In this document: positions 25,866 through 34,315 of the stretch, one piece after another
Layout: every line of letters starts with the position of its first letter
Numbering within the stretch: position 1 is the stretch's first letter
Source: Nonomuraea thailandensis
Lineage (GTDB): Bacteria > Actinomycetota > Actinomycetes > Streptosporangiales > Streptosporangiaceae
Assembly (NCBI RefSeq): GCF_024172165.1
Contig: NZ_JAMZEB010000002.1
Location: 1,695,501-1,759,500 of the forward strand
Direction: 5' to 3'
DNA length: 64,000 bases
The notes under the pieces: model-generated
Databases searched by the model: none
What the model saw: only the letters and a program-made list of their open reading frames with translations
What the model was told of the DNA's origin: nothing
Made by a program: the position numbers and the translations under genes

Positions 25866-26726
25866 CTACAGCTCGTCCGTGGCCGAGCGGCGGCTGCTGC
25901 GCACCGTGTCGCCCGGCTGACGGTCGGGCACCGGCGGCGGCGTGCCCCCGAACTCCGGGCACAGCGCCTGATGGTCGCACCAGTCGCACAGGCGGCTGCG
26001 CCGCGCCCGCCACTCGCCCGTCACCAGCGAGCGCTCGATCGCCGCCCACAGCGCCATCACCTTGCGCTCGGTGGCCAGCAGGTCGGCCTCGTCCGGCGCG
26101 TACCGCAGCACCTCTCCCTGCCCGCCCAGGTAGACGAGCTGCAGCAGCCGCGGCACGCTGCCGCGCAGCCGCCACAGCACCAGCGCGTAGAACTTCATCT
26201 GGAACAGCGCCTTGGCCTCGAAGTCGGGCCCCGGCGCGCTGCCCGTCTTGTAGTCGACCACCCGGACCTCGCCCGTCGGCGCCACGTCGAGCCGGTCGAC
26301 GTAACCCCGCAGCATCAGCCCCCCGTCGAGCACCGCCTCCACGTACAGCTCCCGCTCGGCCGGCTCCAGCCGCGTCGGATCCTCCAGCGTGAAGTAGCGC
26401 CGCAGCATCTCCCGCGCCTGCCCCAGCCACTGCGCCTGCTCCGCCTCGTCGGCGAACATCCGCGCGTACTGCGGGTCGTCGGCCAGCAGCCGCTCCCACT
26501 GCGGCTCCAGCAGCTCCAGCGCCGCCTCCACCGAGCGGCCCGGCGCCGGCAGGTCGTAGAGCCGCTCCAGCACCGCGTGCACCACCGTGCCCCGCACCGC
26601 CGCCTGCGACGGCTTCTCCGGGAGCTGGTCGATCACCCGGAAGCGATAGAGCAGCGGACACGTCATGAAATCGCCCGCCCGGGACGGGGAGAGAGCTCCG
26701 ATGATCACCGGCTCGGTCAACGTCAT
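25866..26726 (-). CDS. RecB-like PD-(D/E)XK exonuclease with Fe-S cysteines
   Basis: From the ATG at 26724-26726 the product is 286 aa. A histidine helix (RGTVVHAVLERLYD), the core LRGYVDRLDVA, then VRVVDYKTG make up the nuclease active site. One N-terminal Cys (FMTCPLLYRF) plus C-x2-C-x5-C near the C-terminus (CDWCDHQALC) match the 4Fe-4S layout of AddB and Cas4-like nucleases. TAGAGT lies 7 nt before the ATG, indicating a leaderless message. The equivalent gene sits next to trmI and mpa in mycobacteria (Rv2119), so this is conserved synteny, not a CRISPR link. Confidence 0.88.
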   Translation of the reverse strand: MTLTEPVIIGALSPSRAGDFMTCPLLYRFRVIDQLPEKPSQAAVRGTVVHAVLERLYDLPAPGRSVEAALELLEPQWERLLADDPQYARMFADEAEQAQWLGQAREMLRRYFTLEDPTRLEPAERELYVEAVLDGGLMLRGYVDRLDVAPTGEVRVVDYKTGSAPGPDFEAKALFQMKFYALVLWRLRGSVPRLLQLVYLGGQGEVLRYAPDEADLLATERKVMALWAAIERSLVTGEWRARRSRLCDWCDHQALCPEFGGTPPPVPDRQPGDTVRSSRRSATDEL

Positions 26727-26733
26727 GCACCGC

Positions 26734-26739
26734 ACTCTA
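26734..26739 (-). promoter_or_regulatory. -10 box for the leaderless RecB-like gene
   Basis: TAGAGT is 7 nt before the ATG on the minus strand. Confidence 0.45.
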
Positions 26740-26841
26740 GGTCAAGACCCCGACAGAATAACCGCCGCGGAACGAGGATCACGTGATCGGGCGCGTAGCA
26801 TCAAGGCAGCAACAGCACGTAATGGACGTTCAAGGAGTGCG

Positions 26842-27978
26842 GTGAGCGAGCAGAGCCCGCGGCAGGAGTCCTCAGGCATCCGGATGGGGAAGCCGTTCGG
26901 CATTCCGGTGTACGTCTCATGGACCTGGTTCCTCGTGGCGGCCTTCATCACCGTCATGTTCGGGCCGCAGATGCGTCAGATGCTGCCCCAGCTCGACGAC
27001 TTCGCCGCCTACGGGGTGGCGTTCCTGTTCGCGGTGCTGCTGTACGTCTCGGTGCTGCTGCACGAGCTGGCCCACAGCGTGCTGGCCAAGGCGTACGGCC
27101 TGCCGGTGCGCAGGATCACCCTCTACCTGCTCGGCGGCGTGTCGGAGATCGAGAAGGAGCCGCCCACGCCGGGCAAGGAGTTCATGGTCGCCGCCGCGGG
27201 CCCGGCGCTCTCGCTCGGCCTGGCCGGGATCGGCCTCGTCGCCGACGTCTACCTGATCAACGACGGCGGCATCCTCGAGGTGCTCACCTGGCAGCTGTGG
27301 TTCGCCAACCTCATCGTCGGCGTGTTCAACCTGCTGCCAGGGCTGCCGCTCGACGGCGGCAGGATGCTGCGCGCCGGCGTGTGGAAGGTCACCCGCAACC
27401 CCGGCTCCGGCACCGTCGTGGCGGCCTGGGGCGGGCGCGTCCTGGCCGTGCTGCTGGTGGCGTTCCCGATCGTGAGCATGCTGTCCAGCGGGCGGGAGCT
27501 CGACTTCACCAACGTCATCTGGCCGCTGGTGCTGGCCTCGTTCATCTGGATGGGCGCCAGCCAGTCGCTGCGCGTCGCCAAGATCAGGGCCAGGATCCCG
27601 CAGGTCAACGCGCGCGCCCTGGCCCGCAGGGCGATCCCGGTGACGGCCGAGACGCCGCTGTCGGAGGCGCTGCGGCAGGCCACCGAGCAGCGGGCGGGCG
27701 CGCTCGTCGTCGTCGACCACGACGGCAGGCCGCTGGCCATCGTCAGCGAGGCCGCCGTCCAGGCCACTCCCGAGCACCGCCGCCCCTGGGTGAACGTCGG
27801 CTCCCTGGCCAAGTCCCTAGAGCCCCAGATGGTGCTCGCCGCCGGCCTGACCGGGGAGCCGCTCATCGACGCCATGCGCGAGGCTCCCGGCAGCGAGTAC
27901 CTGCTGGTCGAGGACGGCGGGGAGATCTACGGCGTGCTGTCCACGGCCGACGTGAACAGGGTTTTCACCGGCGTCTGA
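26842..27978 (+). CDS. Site-2 protease family metalloprotease (M50) with CBS domains
   Basis: This 378-aa protein starts at GTG 26842 behind AAGGAG. The zinc site is HELAH (H74, E75, H78) with the distal NLLPGLPLDGG motif (D171), both in TM helices. Six or so TM segments are seen. Two CBS-like units occupy about 250-378 (RRAIPVTAETPLSEALRQA and YLLVEDGGEIYGVLS). M50 enzymes cleave transmembrane anchors of anti-sigma factors or other regulators. The CBS pair probably senses an adenine nucleotide. It is divergent from the RecB-like gene. Confidence 0.93.
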   Translation: MSEQSPRQESSGIRMGKPFGIPVYVSWTWFLVAAFITVMFGPQMRQMLPQLDDFAAYGVAFLFAVLLYVSVLLHELAHSVLAKAYGLPVRRITLYLLGGVSEIEKEPPTPGKEFMVAAAGPALSLGLAGIGLVADVYLINDGGILEVLTWQLWFANLIVGVFNLLPGLPLDGGRMLRAGVWKVTRNPGSGTVVAAWGGRVLAVLLVAFPIVSMLSSGRELDFTNVIWPLVLASFIWMGASQSLRVAKIRARIPQVNARALARRAIPVTAETPLSEALRQATEQRAGALVVVDHDGRPLAIVSEAAVQATPEHRRPWVNVGSLAKSLEPQMVLAAGLTGEPLIDAMREAPGSEYLLVEDGGEIYGVLSTADVNRVFTGV

Positions 27979-28260
27979 TATGTCCCACTCGTTTAACCGT
28001 CGGCCCCTCGATAGGGTCGTGTCCAGCAGTTTCGGGTGGCCGGAGCCAACCCCCGCGATTTCTGCGATGCCACGCCTGGCCGATAGTGTTCTGTTTGGCC
28101 AAACTTGCACAGTTGAGGGGTTTGTTGCGGGTCCACCGGTTCACCGAATCGAGACGAGGGGGCCGCGACACGGCCTCGTCGGCTGGGTATGCGTATGGCT
28201 GGTGGCCGGCACGGCAGTGCGGGTGCCGTAACAACGCCGGCTTCCGGGGAGGAGAGTTGA
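27979..28260. other. Intergenic region upstream of the FHA gene
   Basis: No credible gene is present. It contains a TAGTGT box at 28084-28089 that could be a -10, and a perfect 12-bp palindrome just after it (listed separately). It ends with a GGGGAGGAGAG ribosome-binding site for the mini-ORF at 28261. Confidence 0.5.
28093..28104. promoter_or_regulatory. Perfect palindrome GTTTGGCCAAAC
   Basis: This 12-bp perfect palindrome lies 3 nt after a TAGTGT element, about where transcription would begin. This is a candidate repressor site for the FHA gene. Confidence 0.3.
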
Positions 28261-28323
28261 GTGACCGAGCGCAGCGAGGGCACCGATGAGCGCAGCACGG
28301 TCGTCATGAGGGAGGACGCATGA
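28261..28323 (+). CDS. Putative 20-codon leader ORF coupled to the FHA gene
   Basis: A GTG at 28261 follows GGGGAGGAGAG. The frame encodes VTERSEGTDERSTVVMREDA and its TGA (28321-28323) overlaps the ATG of the FHA gene. Its 3' end contains the RBS GAGGGAGGA for that gene. Its first half resembles the mini-ORF between pafB and pafC (V-x-x-RSE-x-T-x-x-RS). Coupling is likely; peptide function is doubtful. Confidence 0.4.
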   Translation: MTERSEGTDERSTVVMREDA

Positions 28324-29753
28324 CCGACCAAGGCTTCGGAGTGGTGCGTCCGCTTCCTGGAAACGGGCTTGTCGCCTACGAGGGCGGGCTGCTGCTGGTG
28401 TGCGACTCGGCCGAGTCGGCCGCCGACGCCCTGATCGAGGCGCTGCGCGAGACCGCCGCCTCCGGCGGCGACGGCCGGGCGCTGGCCCGCCGCGCCGCGC
28501 AGGTGCTCGCCGCCAACATGGCCTCCGACCCCGCCACCTGCGCGGTCGCCGGCCCCGTCGGCGGCGGCGTCGCCGTCCTGGTCAGCGGCTCCGCCTCGGC
28601 CACCATCGTCACCTCCGGCGGCGAGACCCGCCTGGCCGGCAGCGACTCCCTCACCTGGGCCGACCGCCTCGTCAGCGGCCCGGTCGAGCGCGTCGAGCTC
28701 AGCCTTCCCGGTGCCGGCAGCCCCCACCCCGCCGTCCGCTTCGCCGGCGGCATCGTGCACGGCGGCGGCCTCGTCGGCGACCTCACCGGCGAGTTCGCCG
28801 CCCGGCCCGCCGCCCCCGCCGAGCCCAGGCTGCTCACCAGCGAGCTGCCCGCCACCGGCTTCCACCTCGAGCCCGACCTCGTCCAGCCCCAGCCCCAGCA
28901 GCCCCAGCAGCAGCAGCCCGTCGAGCGCCCGCCGTACCCGATGGCCGACCAGCCGCCCATCGTGCCCGGCCCGCCCTCCGGCCCCCAGCCGATGGAGCCG
29001 CCCGCCTACCACACGCCGCAGGAGCCGCCGCCCTACCTGCCGCCGCAGGAGCCGCTCTACCAGCCCGCGCAGGAGCAGCCGCCGCCGCTGCCCGAGCAGC
29101 AGCAGTTCCCCTCCTACGACGAGCCTCCCCTGTCCGGCAACGGCATCGGCGAGCCGGTCGGTCAGCACATGGGCCCGCCCGACCACTACGACCCGCCCGC
29201 GCCGCCCGTGCTCGGCCCGCCCGACCACTACGACCAGCCGGGCCCGCCGCAGCAGGAGCAGCACCCCGACCACGGCGAGCGGCCGCTGGTCTACGGCGTC
29301 GACTGCAAGAACGACCACTTCAACGACCCCCGCGTGCCCTACTGCGCCGTCTGCGGCATCGCGCTGGTGCAGCGCACGCTCGTCCCCTACAAGGGGCCGC
29401 GGCCCTCGCTCGGCGTGCTCATCCTCGACGACGGCACCGCGCTGCCCCTGGAGAGCGACTACCTCCTCGGCCGCGACCCCGAGCGGGCGCCTGAGGTGGC
29501 CGGCGGCACCGCCAGGCCCGCCAAGGTCACCAGCCCCGACGGCTCTGTCTCGCGCCGCCACCTGCGGGTGGCGCTCGACGGGTGGGACGTCAACCTGGTG
29601 GACCTGGGCTCCGTCAACGGCACCCAGATCCAGCCGCCCGGCGACCCCAACTTCTACGACATCCCGCCGAACGAGCCCGTCACGATCGCCCCGGGGACCA
29701 CGGTCCGCGTCGGGGTGTCCCGGACGCTCCGCTTCGAGGCGCACCGGGGATAG
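28320..29753 (+). CDS. FHA-domain protein with zinc ribbon and Pro/Gln-rich linker
   Basis: This 477-aa protein has an N-terminal domain (1 to about 165) I do not recognise. A Pro/Gln-rich linker follows (about 185-320). A putative zinc ribbon (CKNDHFNDPRVPYCAVCG) comes next. The FHA domain (about 365-475) has LLGRDPE, SVSRRHLRV and LVDLGSVNGT. FHA domains bind phosphothreonine. Proteins with this HFN ribbon plus FHA occur near type VII secretion and Ser/Thr kinase loci in actinomycetes, but neither is present here. The start is coupled to the preceding mini-ORF. Confidence 0.88.
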   Translation: MTDQGFGVVRPLPGNGLVAYEGGLLLVCDSAESAADALIEALRETAASGGDGRALARRAAQVLAANMASDPATCAVAGPVGGGVAVLVSGSASATIVTSGGETRLAGSDSLTWADRLVSGPVERVELSLPGAGSPHPAVRFAGGIVHGGGLVGDLTGEFAARPAAPAEPRLLTSELPATGFHLEPDLVQPQPQQPQQQQPVERPPYPMADQPPIVPGPPSGPQPMEPPAYHTPQEPPPYLPPQEPLYQPAQEQPPPLPEQQQFPSYDEPPLSGNGIGEPVGQHMGPPDHYDPPAPPVLGPPDHYDQPGPPQQEQHPDHGERPLVYGVDCKNDHFNDPRVPYCAVCGIALVQRTLVPYKGPRPSLGVLILDDGTALPLESDYLLGRDPERAPEVAGGTARPAKVTSPDGSVSRRHLRVALDGWDVNLVDLGSVNGTQIQPPGDPNFYDIPPNEPVTIAPGTTVRVGVSRTLRFEAHRG

Positions 29754-29761
29754 CTTCGCCT

Positions 29762-29791
29762 CGCCCGCGTCCCGGAGGTGGGGCGCGGGCG
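29762..29791 (+). terminator. Terminator-like hairpin after the FHA gene
   Basis: CGCCCGCG (29762-29769) pairs with CGCGGGCG (29784-29791), loop 14 nt, 8 nt after the stop. Confidence 0.4.
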
Positions 29792-29926
29792 GCCGCGGAA
29801 GGAGCGGCAGGACGGCCGCATGCCGCTCCGCCGCGCCCGTCGTGCGGCCGCGCTCGCCGCGGCCCCGGTAGGTTGCGCCCTTGCCCGCCGTCGGCCGCCT
29901 GGCCTCTCGCCGCGCTCGCCGCGCCC

Positions 29927-29968
29927 GTCGTGCGGTCCTGCTGTCGTGCGGTCCTGCTGTCGTGCGGT
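29927..29968. repeat. 16-bp tandem repeat
   Basis: GTCGTGCGGTCCTGCT occurs twice in tandem (29927-29942 and 29943-29958), followed by a partial third copy (29959-29968). It lies in noncoding DNA downstream of the FHA gene. Confidence 0.7.
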
Positions 29969-30009
29969 GCCCCGGTTGGTACGGTGCCGCCGGCTCGGCG
30001 CGGTGGTGC

Positions 30010-30843
30010 TCAGGGGGCGTCGGACGGTGCCAGGAACTCGCGGGCGCCCCGGAGCCGGGTGCTCAGCCGCTGCTGCGTCGCCGAGCAGTCCAGCCGCAGT
30101 TCCAGCGGCCCCGGCACCCCGGAGCCTGCCCGGCGGCCGGTGCGCAGGCGGGCCGCGTCCAGGCCGTCGCGGCGGGCGACGAGCACGCCCAGCTCGTACC
30201 GGCTCACCGCGTCGGCGCCCGCCACGTGCAGCACGCCGGACAGGCCGCCCACCGCCGCCTCCACCAGCGCCGCCGCCAGGTCGCCGACGTGGACGGGACA
30301 GCGCACGTCATCGGTGAACAGCACCCCCTCACCCGCCCCCGTCGCGAGCGAGCGCACCAGCGCCTCGTGCCCCGATCGGCCGTGCCCGAGGATCAGGGAC
30401 GTCCTGGCGATCGCGGCCTCGGGCAGCACGGCGCGCACGGCCGTCTCCGCCGCCGCCTTGGCCGCCCCGTACGGGGTGATCGGGTCGGGCGGGCACGTCT
30501 CGTCGTACCATTTCGCGGCCCCGGAGAAGACCACGTCGCTGGAGACCTGCACCAGCCGCCCGCCCACGCGAGCCACCCCCGCAGCCACGTTCGCGGCGCC
30601 CTCCGCCGTGATCGCCCAGTCGCCCTGGCGGTAGGCGGCGTTGATCGTCACCTCCGGCCGGAACGTGTCGATCGCGGCGGCCACGTCCCGCCTCTCCCGC
30701 ACGTCCACGCGCAGCCACGTCGCCTGTGCGCGCTCTCCGGGCCGGCTCAGACAGGTCGCCGCCACGTCGTGGCCCTCGGCGGCGCAGCGCCGTACGAGCT
30801 CGCCGCCGAGGAACCCGCTCCCGCCCACGATCAGCATCTTCAC
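30010..30843 (-). CDS. RmlD-like SDR (dTDP-4-dehydrorhamnose reductase family)
   Basis: From GTG 30841-30843 the product is 277 aa. It has the Rossmann motif MLIVGGSGFLGGELVRR, VTINAAYR and the catalytic region VSSDVVFSG. The expected Y-x3-K reads YGAAKAAAE. The RmlD_sub_bind fold reduces nucleotide-sugar 4-ketones or methylates/reduces related substrates. No dTDP-rhamnose neighbours are present, so the substrate is open. A TAACGT box 8 nt upstream supports a leaderless start at this GTG. Confidence 0.78.
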   Translation of the reverse strand: MKMLIVGGSGFLGGELVRRCAAEGHDVAATCLSRPGERAQATWLRVDVRERRDVAAAIDTFRPEVTINAAYRQGDWAITAEGAANVAAGVARVGGRLVQVSSDVVFSGAAKWYDETCPPDPITPYGAAKAAAETAVRAVLPEAAIARTSLILGHGRSGHEALVRSLATGAGEGVLFTDDVRCPVHVGDLAAALVEAAVGGLSGVLHVAGADAVSRYELGVLVARRDGLDAARLRTGRRAGSGVPGPLELRLDCSATQQRLSTRLRGAREFLAPSDAP

Positions 30844-30851
30844 GACCGGCC

Positions 30852-30857
30852 ACGTTA
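30852..30857 (-). promoter_or_regulatory. -10 box for the leaderless RmlD-like gene
   Basis: TAACGT is 8 nt before the GTG on the minus strand. Confidence 0.4.
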
Positions 30858-30891
30858 CCGGAGCTCGCCGCGGAATCCAGACGGTGATCAC

Positions 30892-31345
30892 TTACTGAGC
30901 TTCTCGCGGCATTTAGGCAGAAAGGCGACAAAGGGCCATAAGGAGGTTGTGCGGGAGGTGCGAGCCGGCCCGATGAGGTGTCCATCGATCCCGATGAGGT
31001 GTCCGGCGATGACGTGACGCGTCCGCGTGTGAGGCCCCGTCGTCACGCGGCCGGGCGTGCGCGAGGCGAGGTGGGTGAGGCGTTTCCGGAGTGCGGCGCA
31101 GGGGGGCTCGTCGCGGGCGAAGGCCCGGAACCGCGGTTTCCGGCAGGGGTGTGGGCGGCGGGGAAGAGGCGGCGGAGGTTGTATTCCGCCTAATCGTGAA
31201 ATGTCGGCAATATTTCGCCCGGCCCACTAAATCGTGAAGATCCTTCGGATATCTGGAGCGTGGAATGGTGCCGGAGAAGGCGTCAACGCGCCCTCGTACC
31301 GGCCGCCCCATTCCCCGGGATCCGGCCTGCCTCGAAACCGGGCGA
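30892..31345. other. Intergenic region with direct repeats and an A+T-rich segment
   Basis: No protein-coding signal was found in this 454-bp gap between two minus-strand genes. It holds two identical 15-mers (listed separately). An A+T-richer block (31194-31260) carries two copies of ATCGTGAA. Confidence 0.5.
30969..31004. repeat. Pair of 15-bp direct repeats, two helical turns apart
   Basis: CCCGATGAGGTGTCC occurs at 30969-30983 and 30990-31004, a 21-bp period. The copies are on the same DNA face, as for tandem activator or repressor sites. It is upstream of the RmlD-like gene. Confidence 0.45.
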
Positions 31346-31849
31346 TCACGGCGGGACCGGTCGGAAAGCCCGTACGCCCCGCAACAGACGCACCGCCGCC
31401 TCACACCCGCTGGCCGCCTCCATCGCCCGCCCCGCCGCCGTCGCGAACCGCCCCAGCAGATGCTCGTCCCCGTCGCAGAACCCCCGCCCCGCCACCCACA
31501 CGAACGTGTGGTCCCGCGCCGCCACCGGCACCGGCGTGGCCAGGAAGCCCGGCTCGCCCATCGAGACGTCCGGCGGCAGCCGCACCGCCTCGCAGGACGC
31601 GGCCAGCTCCTTCAGCACCCCCGACTCCACCAGCCACTGCCGCAGGCGCAGCGGGTCTCCGGGCGGTGTGTGCACGTGCACCGGGCACGCCTCCTGCCGC
31701 AGCGCGTCCACCCGGACGAACCCGGCATAGGCGGTGCCCGCGACGGCGGCGGCGGTGCGCGCCAGCCGGTCGGTCAGCTCCGCGGCCTGCAGGCAGGAGA
31801 ACGCGGAGAGGAGTTCGCGCATGGCGACGTCGACACGGTTGTATGGCAT
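31346..31849 (-). CDS. GAF-domain protein
   Basis: This 167-aa protein starts at ATG 31847-31849 behind GAGGGGATC. The whole length matches one GAF-type sensory fold (ELTDRLARTAAAVAGTAYAGFV at the start, LATPVPVAARDHTFVWVAG in the core, and a closing helix HLLGRFATAAGRAMEAAS). There is no output domain, so it may regulate a partner in trans. The pattern resembles the sensory module of ANTAR or SpoIIE proteins. The ligand is unknown. Confidence 0.65.
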   Translation of the reverse strand: MPYNRVDVAMRELLSAFSCLQAAELTDRLARTAAAVAGTAYAGFVRVDALRQEACPVHVHTPPGDPLRLRQWLVESGVLKELAASCEAVRLPPDVSMGEPGFLATPVPVAARDHTFVWVAGRGFCDGDEHLLGRFATAAGRAMEAASGCEAAVRLLRGVRAFRPVPP

Positions 31850-32112
31850 CGCGAGATCCCCTCGGAGGCGGAGGGGGCGAGATCGCGCAGCCCGATCGCG
31901 CGAAACTCGCCAGCGGGTGCCCTGACTATCGCCCTCGACGCGGCCCTTGACTACCCCTCAACAGGAAATCAGGATTTTTGCCAATTTCGGACCAGCCGTC
32001 CGTCCCGCCGCAACACCGCCGTGATCCTCCGGCGGGCCACAGCGTTCCCACGACGGCGATCGCGCCCCAGCGGGGCCCAACGCGCCCCCGGGGCGGGCGC
32101 CCGCCCCGCGGG

Positions 32113-33204
32113 CTACGCCGGCCGCAGCCGCGCCCACTGGACGTCGTCGGCCCGCGTGCCGTCCGGCCGCGGCAGCAGCTCCCGGTGCACGCCCTCCCGC
32201 AGGAACCCCGATCGTTCCAGCACCGCGTGCGAGGCCGTGTTGTCCGCGTCGGTGCCCGCCACGATCCGGTGCAGGGCCGTACGCGCGAACGCCCAGTCCA
32301 CCACCAGCCCGACCGCCCGCGTCATGAAGCCGCGCCCGCGGAAGCCGGGCAGCAGCGAGTAGCCGACCATGGCCTGGCCCAGCGCCGGCACCACCTGCAT
32401 GAGCTGGATGTGCCCGGCGAACGCCCCCGAGCCCGCGTCCCTGACCGCCATCTCCGCCCGCTGCCCCGACAGCCACCAGTAGCCGGTGTACCGGCAGCGC
32501 CGTTCGGCGTCCTCCAGCGAGGCGGGCGGCGTGACCGAGTACGCCGCCACGCTCGGCTCGGCCATCATCCGGTGGTAGTCGGCGGCGTCGCCGGGCGCCA
32601 TCGGCTCCAGCCGCACCACGCCGTCGTCCAGCGCCCCGCCCTCCAGCAGTGGCAGGAACGGCTCCACCGCCGGCGCCGCCTCCCCCCTGAGCCTGGCGAA
32701 CACCACGTAGTCCGCGAAGCGCCCGTCGCGCAGCCGCCTGGCCTCCCGCCGCAGCCCCTCCTCGCGGAAACCCGCCCGGTACGCGGCCCGCAGGCACGCC
32801 ACGTTCTCCACCTCGGCCTGCAGCTCCACCCTGCGCACCCCGTGGTCGAGCGCCCAGTCGGTCAGCGCCCGCACCGCCGTCGCCGCCACGCCCCTGCCGC
32901 GCGCCCACGGCGCCACCATGAAGCCCACGCCCGAGACGTCCCAGCGGTCCGGCGGCTCCAGCCAGACGAGCCCGGCGAACCGGCCGCCCTCCGTGACGGC
33001 GTACCGCGCACCGCCGTCCTGCCAGGCGCCCGCCGAGCGGCGTACGTGGTCGAGGGCGTGACCCGCCTCGTACGGCTGCGGCAACGACGGCACGAACCTG
33101 GCCGTCACCGGGTCGTCGCACATCTTCACGATCGCCTCGGCGTCGTCCTCCGCCGGAGGCCGGAGGATCAGGGAGCCGGACGAGATCACGTCACGCGGGA
33201 GCAT
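32113..33204 (-). CDS. Tandem GNAT N-acetyltransferase
   Basis: This 363-aa protein has two complete RimJ/RimL-like GNAT domains. Domain 1 is about 10-180 (acetyl-CoA loop VAPWARGRGVAATAV). Domain 2 is about 195-360 (LPGFRGRGFMTRAVGLVVDWAF and ASHAVLERSGF). Both keep the R/Q-x2-G-x-G/A pyrophosphate loop, so both could bind acetyl-CoA. The substrates may be protein N-termini or small amines. It is divergent from trmI, 55 bp apart. Confidence 0.88.
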   Translation of the reverse strand: MLPRDVISSGSLILRPPAEDDAEAIVKMCDDPVTARFVPSLPQPYEAGHALDHVRRSAGAWQDGGARYAVTEGGRFAGLVWLEPPDRWDVSGVGFMVAPWARGRGVAATAVRALTDWALDHGVRRVELQAEVENVACLRAAYRAGFREEGLRREARRLRDGRFADYVVFARLRGEAAPAVEPFLPLLEGGALDDGVVRLEPMAPGDAADYHRMMAEPSVAAYSVTPPASLEDAERRCRYTGYWWLSGQRAEMAVRDAGSGAFAGHIQLMQVVPALGQAMVGYSLLPGFRGRGFMTRAVGLVVDWAFARTALHRIVAGTDADNTASHAVLERSGFLREGVHRELLPRPDGTRADDVQWARLRPA

Positions 33205-33246
33205 CCCCCATAGATATCGCGCGTCCGGACGGGCTCGAAAGCCCTA

Positions 33247-33252
33247 TAACCT
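33247..33252 (+). promoter_or_regulatory. -10 box for leaderless trmI
   Basis: TAACCT is 7 nt before the trmI ATG and no Shine-Dalgarno sequence is present. Confidence 0.5.
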
Positions 33253-33259
33253 TGCCGCC

Positions 33260-34111
33260 ATGGGTTTCCGCAGGCATGGGCCATTCCAGGCAGGGGATCA
33301 GGTGCAGCTCACCGACCCCAAGAACAAGCGCCACACGATCACGCTCAAGGAGGACGGCGTCTTCCACACCCACAAGGGCGCCATCCCCCACAGCGACCTG
33401 ATCGGGCAGCCTGAAGGCTCCGTCGTGCGCTCCTCCGGCGGCACCCAGTACCTCGCCTTCCGCCACCTCCTGCAGGACTACACGCTCGCCATGCCGCGCG
33501 GCGCGGCCGTCATCTACCCCAAGGACGCCTCGATGATCGTCGGCATGGCCGACATCTTCCCCGGCGCCCGCGTCATCGAGGCCGGCGTCGGCTCCGGCGC
33601 CCTGACCTGCTTCCTGCTGCGCGCCGTCGGCCCCGAGGGGCACGTCACCTCCTACGAGCGGCGCGAGGAGTTCGCCGACGTGGCGCGCAAGAACGTGGAG
33701 AAGTTCTACGGCGGGCCCATGGACGACAACTGGCGCCTGGTCGTCGGCGACCTGGTCGCCTCCATCGACGAGGTGGACGTCGACCGCGTCATCCTCGACA
33801 TGCTGGCCCCCTGGGAGTGCGTCGACGCGGCCGCGAAGGCGCTCACGCCCGGCGGCGTGATCTGCTGTTACGTGGCCACGACGACCCAGATGTCCAAGAC
33901 GGTCGAGGCGATTCGCGATCACGGGTGTTTCACCGAGCCGCATGCGTGGGAGACCCTGGTTCGCGACTGGCATGTCGAAGGGCTCGCCGTACGGCCCGAT
34001 CACCGGATGATCGGCCACACCGGGTTCCTCGTCATCGCCCGGCGCATGGCCGACGGCGTGACCCCGCCGCCGCGCCGTCGTCGACCGAAGGGGACCACTG
34101 AAGAACTATGA
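33260..34111 (+). CDS. trmI: tRNA (adenine-58-N1)-methyltransferase
   Basis: This 283-aa protein methylates A58 in the T-loop of tRNA, normally as a homotetramer. An N-terminal beta domain (1-75) precedes a Rossmann MTase with SAM motif I VIEAGVGSGALTCFL (E107-G113) and the catalytic-loop motif DRVILDMLAPWE. The basic tail PPPRRRRPKG may bind tRNA. The gene adjoins mpa as in mycobacteria (Rv2118c). The start is leaderless. Confidence 0.96.
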   Translation: MGFRRHGPFQAGDQVQLTDPKNKRHTITLKEDGVFHTHKGAIPHSDLIGQPEGSVVRSSGGTQYLAFRHLLQDYTLAMPRGAAVIYPKDASMIVGMADIFPGARVIEAGVGSGALTCFLLRAVGPEGHVTSYERREEFADVARKNVEKFYGGPMDDNWRLVVGDLVASIDEVDVDRVILDMLAPWECVDAAAKALTPGGVICCYVATTTQMSKTVEAIRDHGCFTEPHAWETLVRDWHVEGLAVRPDHRMIGHTGFLVIARRMADGVTPPPRRRRPKGTTEEL

Positions 34112-34315
34112 CAATTTGGCCACGAGGGTGCGTTGGTGCGTGACACGGGAACAGATCGCCGTGTTCATATGCTGGGAGTATTAAACGCACTATTGGGGAT
34201 TATTCAACGAATACTGAATGTCACTCTACGAACACTGCCCGGCCAGGTTACGGAGGGGCCCGAGATAGGTAAGGTCCTTAGTAGTCGCCCTCGACTGGGA
34301 AGGAGGTGACGGGGC

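Noticed and set aside
25866..26726. RecB-like Fe-S nuclease as a Cas4 of a CRISPR system
   Set aside because: No cas genes or arrays are present, and the gene's position beside the M50, trmI and mpa genes is conserved synteny of a housekeeping RecB-like protein.
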